DNA of 64,000 nt, taken from Punica granatum. Taxonomy: Eukaryota > Streptophyta > Magnoliopsida > Myrtales > Lythraceae. The stretch covers positions 5,290,982-5,354,981 of the forward strand of contig NC_045134.1 in NCBI RefSeq assembly GCF_007655135.1, given 5' to 3'. A program made the translations under genes and the position numbers. Shown here in pieces: positions 60,336-64,000 of the stretch. Each line of letters opens with the position of its first letter. The first letter of the stretch is position 1. Under the pieces are notes generated by a model. It ran no database searches. It saw only the letters and a list, made by a program, of their open reading frames with translations, and had not been told where the DNA came from.

Positions 60336-62114
60336 ATGTCGACCTCGTCGGAGTTCGCCGGCAAGGTTCCAGCAAAGCTGCCGGAGAAGCCCAGCTTCTC
60401 CCAGACCTGCAGCCTCCTCAGCCAGTACCTGAAGGAGAACAAGGCCGCCCTCAACGACCTCAACCTCACCGGTACATTTCCCTCTCGTCTTCGTCTTCTT
60501 CTTCTTCTTCCACCCGGTTCTCTTCTCGTGTTGTTAGATTTTAACCCACAACAGCCGTACATTGAGCGAGGCGTGATTGTGCTTTGAGGAGTGATTGCTT
60601 TTTTTTTTTTTATTTTTCCCCCCATAAAAATGTGGCTTTTGAGGTAAATACTCTGCTGCTGCAGCAATCAAATGGTATGGCAGGGAGTTAATAACTCGAT
60701 GCACGAAATGAGAAGGATTTTAATTGCTTTTTCGTTTGATTTGTCAGTTCTCTAGTTTCCAGAACAGAGCTTCGTAGAAGAATTTGTTTATTTTGGTAAA
60801 AGATCTGAAATATTTTCCAAAATTTTTTATTGTTACAGGTAAGCCGGAGATGCTCCGACAGACCATGGCTCCGATGAACTTCTTCCCCATTCCTGAGAAT
60901 CCGAACACGGACTCGGCCCCGAAAAACCCGCCAGCTGGGAGCCTGAAATCGATGGACCTCTTCCCCCAGTCTGCTGATTCAAGGTGTGTTCTCCACGCAC
61001 TCTCATTACCTTATTTGCTCGAACACGATGTAGAGTAGAAGGTTAATCGGTTTCTAGTTACGTTATTTTGTGAGTTATTATCGTAGGAATCTATGGATTG
61101 AGAAGTTATTTTGTCACTTATTTTGTCAGTCTCGTCATCTTTCATTGGTATGTGTATTGCTAAGGCTTCTATGGAATTAATGATTAGTCAATGGGAAGTA
61201 AAGGAGAATTCTTTACTTGCACCACTCGTACAGCTGCAGTGTTTAGATCGGTTTGCGATATTCGGGCTGAGACCCCGAATTTCTCTTTATCGCTTTAGGC
61301 CCGGATTGTATTTCATCTGCTAGCTTTATGGTGTTACGGTTTTCTCTCGTAGTGAAGTTGTGTCCATGAGCATGTGATTGAGAAGTTATTTCAATTGTCT
61401 TACAGCACGAAGATGCTTGATGCTGCCGAGGAGCCCAAGACTGCCCAGATGACAATATTCTACGCGGGGCAGGTGATTGTGTTCAATGATTTCCCGGCCG
61501 ACAAGGCCAAGGAAGTCATGCTCTTAGCCACCAAGGGGAGCAACTCCCAAGTGTTCACTCCTCAGCCCGCCTTCGTCGCTCCCAGAATCCCGAAGAATCA
61601 GATCGAATCTAAAGCCAGAGTCCCTCCAAGTCCTATCATGAGCAGCAACCCCATCCAAGATCTCCTTCAACAGACCGCTGAGCCGATGGCCTCTGGTAAT
61701 TAATCCTATATTGCTCTTTGGAAGTTAATGAACTCTTTCATCTATAAATATTGCTCATGGAGGTATGAATCTAAATGGGTTTTTCTTCTATTTGTTCATT
61801 GCAGATCTCCCCATCGCAAGGAGGAAGTCGCTCCACCGTTTCTTGGAGAAGAGAAAGGATCGGTAGGCGTATGCCGACATCTTCGAAGCACTGTTTTTCA
61901 TTTCTGCTCTGTGCTTGGAAAAATCTGATAAAAGAACCAAGATTAGAGTTCTTTCAGTAGGTCAAATCAAATCAACTATCAGCTAATCGATATATTTTTT
62001 GTGGAAAATTGTTGCAGGATTACATCAAAGTCACCATACCAAGTAGTCGACACGTCAGCAGCTTCCAGCCCAGACAAGAACAAGGCATGGCTCAGCTTAG
62101 CAGCTTCGCAGTAG
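60336..62114 (+). CDS. JAZ: JAZ / TIFY jasmonate-signalling repressor
   Basis: Five exons, 60336-60471, 60839-60983, 61406-61695, 61805-61862 and 62018-62114, give 241 residues. JAZ proteins bind MYC factors and hold them silent until jasmonoyl-isoleucine glues JAZ to the F-box protein COI1 for destruction. Visible: an N-terminal KPSFSQTCSLLSQYLKE block typical of the JAZ1/JAZ2 (TIFY10) group; the TIFY/ZIM domain (QMTIFYAGQVIVFNDFPADK, TIFY at 110-113), which binds NINJA; and the Jas motif (192-217) with the degron LPIARRKSLHRFLEKRKDR and the SPY end. No EAR motif was noticed. The last intron splits the Jas motif after KDR, as in most JAZ genes; if kept, the first codons read CGG TAG and the protein stops there. 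The Jas C-terminus beyond SPY is complete. Confidence 0.95.
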
Positions 62115-64000
62115 CTTTTTAAGCCGTGTAGTACTAATAATTATCAATTTTCCTTTTTCTAAACATAGATTATCAATTAATTAATTATTAAGCCCTCTTT
62201 TTCAGTGGGTTTAGTTACCCATTGTTGCTGCTTTTCCTTTTTGGCTTTTGCTTTTATTAAGCAAGGTTTAGATCTAACTCTATCTGATCTCATCATTATT
62301 GCGATGTAATTACGCTAATATTAATTACAATTAGCTAAGACTCTGATTAAGTTAATGTAAATATTGCAAGTTATTCCTTCAATCCTTATGTTTGATTCTG
62401 TGCTCTCTCCACAACATTTTCACCTTAATCCAAGGAAAATTACTTGACTCGAAAATCTTTTCTTACAAGATGTAATCGTTCACTCGTATTTCTTTTTCGA
62501 GTCGCTATCTTCTCGTAAATCCAGAAGACCATGAGTTCATGTCGGAGACGATCCGTTTCTCTTGGTATCAGCGGTCAACTTGTGCTCTTAAGCACAAACG
62601 CGTGATCGTGATCGTGCCATGTTAAGAGTTTCTATGCTTACCGGGTTGAGAATTTCTATGCTTATGTTAAAGAAATGCGATACAATATGAAGAGTCCACG
62701 TGAAGCTACATTGGACCAGTTAAATAACAAGTCAAACGTGAACCCTAAGAACCTTTAAGTCAAACTAGGCCATTATGGAGTATTATTGAGTAAAACAAGA
62801 GGATAGAGACACGATTTTTCACATTTTTTAAAGTTGTTCCGAAGGAATCACGTTTGTTAAATTATTATTTATTATTTACATTATTTTATTGACCTTAAAA
62901 AAAAAAGGGGGAAAAAGCAAATGGAAAAATACCAAAAAAGAAGAAGAAGGTGGAACTGCACATGAATTTGCACCACCGATGGATTAGACCTTAAGAAACA
63001 CGCTTTTGAATGTTCAACACGAAAACATGCCTTTAATTCAAAGGCTATATTTACACAATTAGATTATATGCCAAGGAAATGGCAGACATGTTTTTCCATT
63101 TGTGGTCCTCACACGCTCATTAGTCAATCAAGGAGGAAACTCACGAAACCTAAGCAAGTAATGTTTGATGCTATACGTGATTCTAATACTAGAATTAGAT
63201 AATCTACCCAAAAAAAAAACACAAGAATTAGATCGGAGTACGTGGAGATTATCTTTTGCCGTAAGAGGTATCCCGTTATGGCCCTTGTCCACCTCCGCTT
63301 TCAGGTCCTAATTAGTATCACGTAATAACCTTGATTGATTCGGCAACAACTCGTGCTACATACATGAGTGTATATGCACGATTATTGAAAGGTCACATTG
63401 TTCACATCTAATCTTTCTTTCTTTCTTTGTTATTTATTTATTTTGCCCACTTTTGGGCCAATTTTATTTAGGACACATCCAAAAGCGTGTAGAGTAGGAA
63501 ACCCTTTTTCTTATTTCACATCACATGCCGATATATTAAAGTGTGGTAGGGACTCCTCGTTTGACTTTATTTATCTTTCCCCGTGACGATTCTGATGTGC
63601 ATTTTTAAAGTGATGATTATTTAGATCATCGAACCCGCCTCCAATTCAAAATTAAATCGGACAATCTAATACGTGCAATATATCATATCATATGGACTCC
63701 GTTCAGGTACCGGAAACTGTTAATTAAACTCTGAAATCCAATTCGACAGCAAATTTGTTTCTGTACCTTGAAATTCTTTTATGTTTTGGTCGTTTCCCTG
63801 GAAGTTACTTGTAAGAATAGAAAAATTATTCTTCAAGTCATGGAAATTTATTGCCGAAATAATAACAACAATAACAACTTATTAATTGAAATAAAATATA
63901 GATAATGGTGGCTTGACTGGCTTCTAATTGATTGAAGCCAGTGGGGTGTATTAATTTAATTATATTTTCCATTCATCTGCATGTGTCTCGCTAATATGTG
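62115..64000. other. JAZ 3' region and intergenic DNA
   Basis: The first few hundred bases are the probable 3' UTR and terminator region. The rest is AT-rich without a recognisable gene, to the end of the window. Confidence 0.55.

Noticed and set aside
1..64000. CRISPR arrays, operons, rRNA and tRNA genes
   Set aside because: Nothing with regular spacers or rRNA similarity was seen. Scattered box B-like motifs belong to SINE-like repeats without a full tRNA fold. The genome is clearly nuclear plant DNA.

Overview
The window is nuclear DNA from a dicot-type flowering plant. It is AT-rich, with intron-rich genes, GT-AG splice sites, many AT and CT microsatellites, and proteins that read as plant families: a PSI antenna protein, a JAZ repressor, a trichome-birefringence-like acetyltransferase and a pollen-type receptor-like kinase. 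I cannot fix the species. All multi-exon models below were spliced by hand; in each one the exon lengths sum to a multiple of three and give an uninterrupted protein close to the family's usual length.

Layout. 1-5.7 kb: intergenic, with microsatellites and a 126-bp x 3 tandem repeat. 5.7-6.9 kb: a LURP-one-related gene (+), followed by a 201-bp foldback element. 9.1-10.4 kb: a doubtful minus-strand gene, part of which faintly resembles the ribosome-inactivating-protein fold. 12.5-13 kb: the intronless copper transporter COPT5 (-). 13.7 kb: a decayed retroelement RNase H. 15.6 kb: a 188-bp tandem duplication. 17.1-17.5 kb: a DUF1677 protein (-). 19.4-22.4 kb: a strictosidine-synthase-like protein (+), tail-to-tail with RECQL3 (-, 22.7-27.8 kb). 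RECQL3 is head-to-head with TWINKLE (+, 28.5-33.9 kb). 37.3-40.4 kb: a TBL O-acetyltransferase (+). 41.3-43.7 kb: a LAZ1/DUF300 membrane protein (-). 44.2-44.6 kb: a SINE-like insertion with target-site duplications. 45.0-46.8 kb: a DUF985 cupin (-). 48.7-50.8 kb: an LRR receptor-like pseudokinase (-). 51.6-53.2 kb: LHCA6 (-). 53.2-60.3 kb: mostly transposon-derived intergenic DNA with a Helitron-like element. 60.3-62.1 kb: a JAZ repressor (+). 62.1-64 kb: intergenic.

The genes do not form a pathway. Two relationships stand out. RECQL3 (RecQ helicase) and TWINKLE (organellar primase-helicase) are divergently arranged over a 664-bp intergenic region, so they could share a promoter. The JAZ gene keeps the conserved intron inside its Jas motif, whose retention would end the protein at that point.

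The most striking observation is in RECQL3. The conserved helicase core can be read only if two tiny exons are spliced in: an 8-nt exon (27325-27332) and a 4-nt exon (24796-24799). The 4-nt exon supplies the Met codon of the FGMGID motif. Automatic annotation would very likely miss both.
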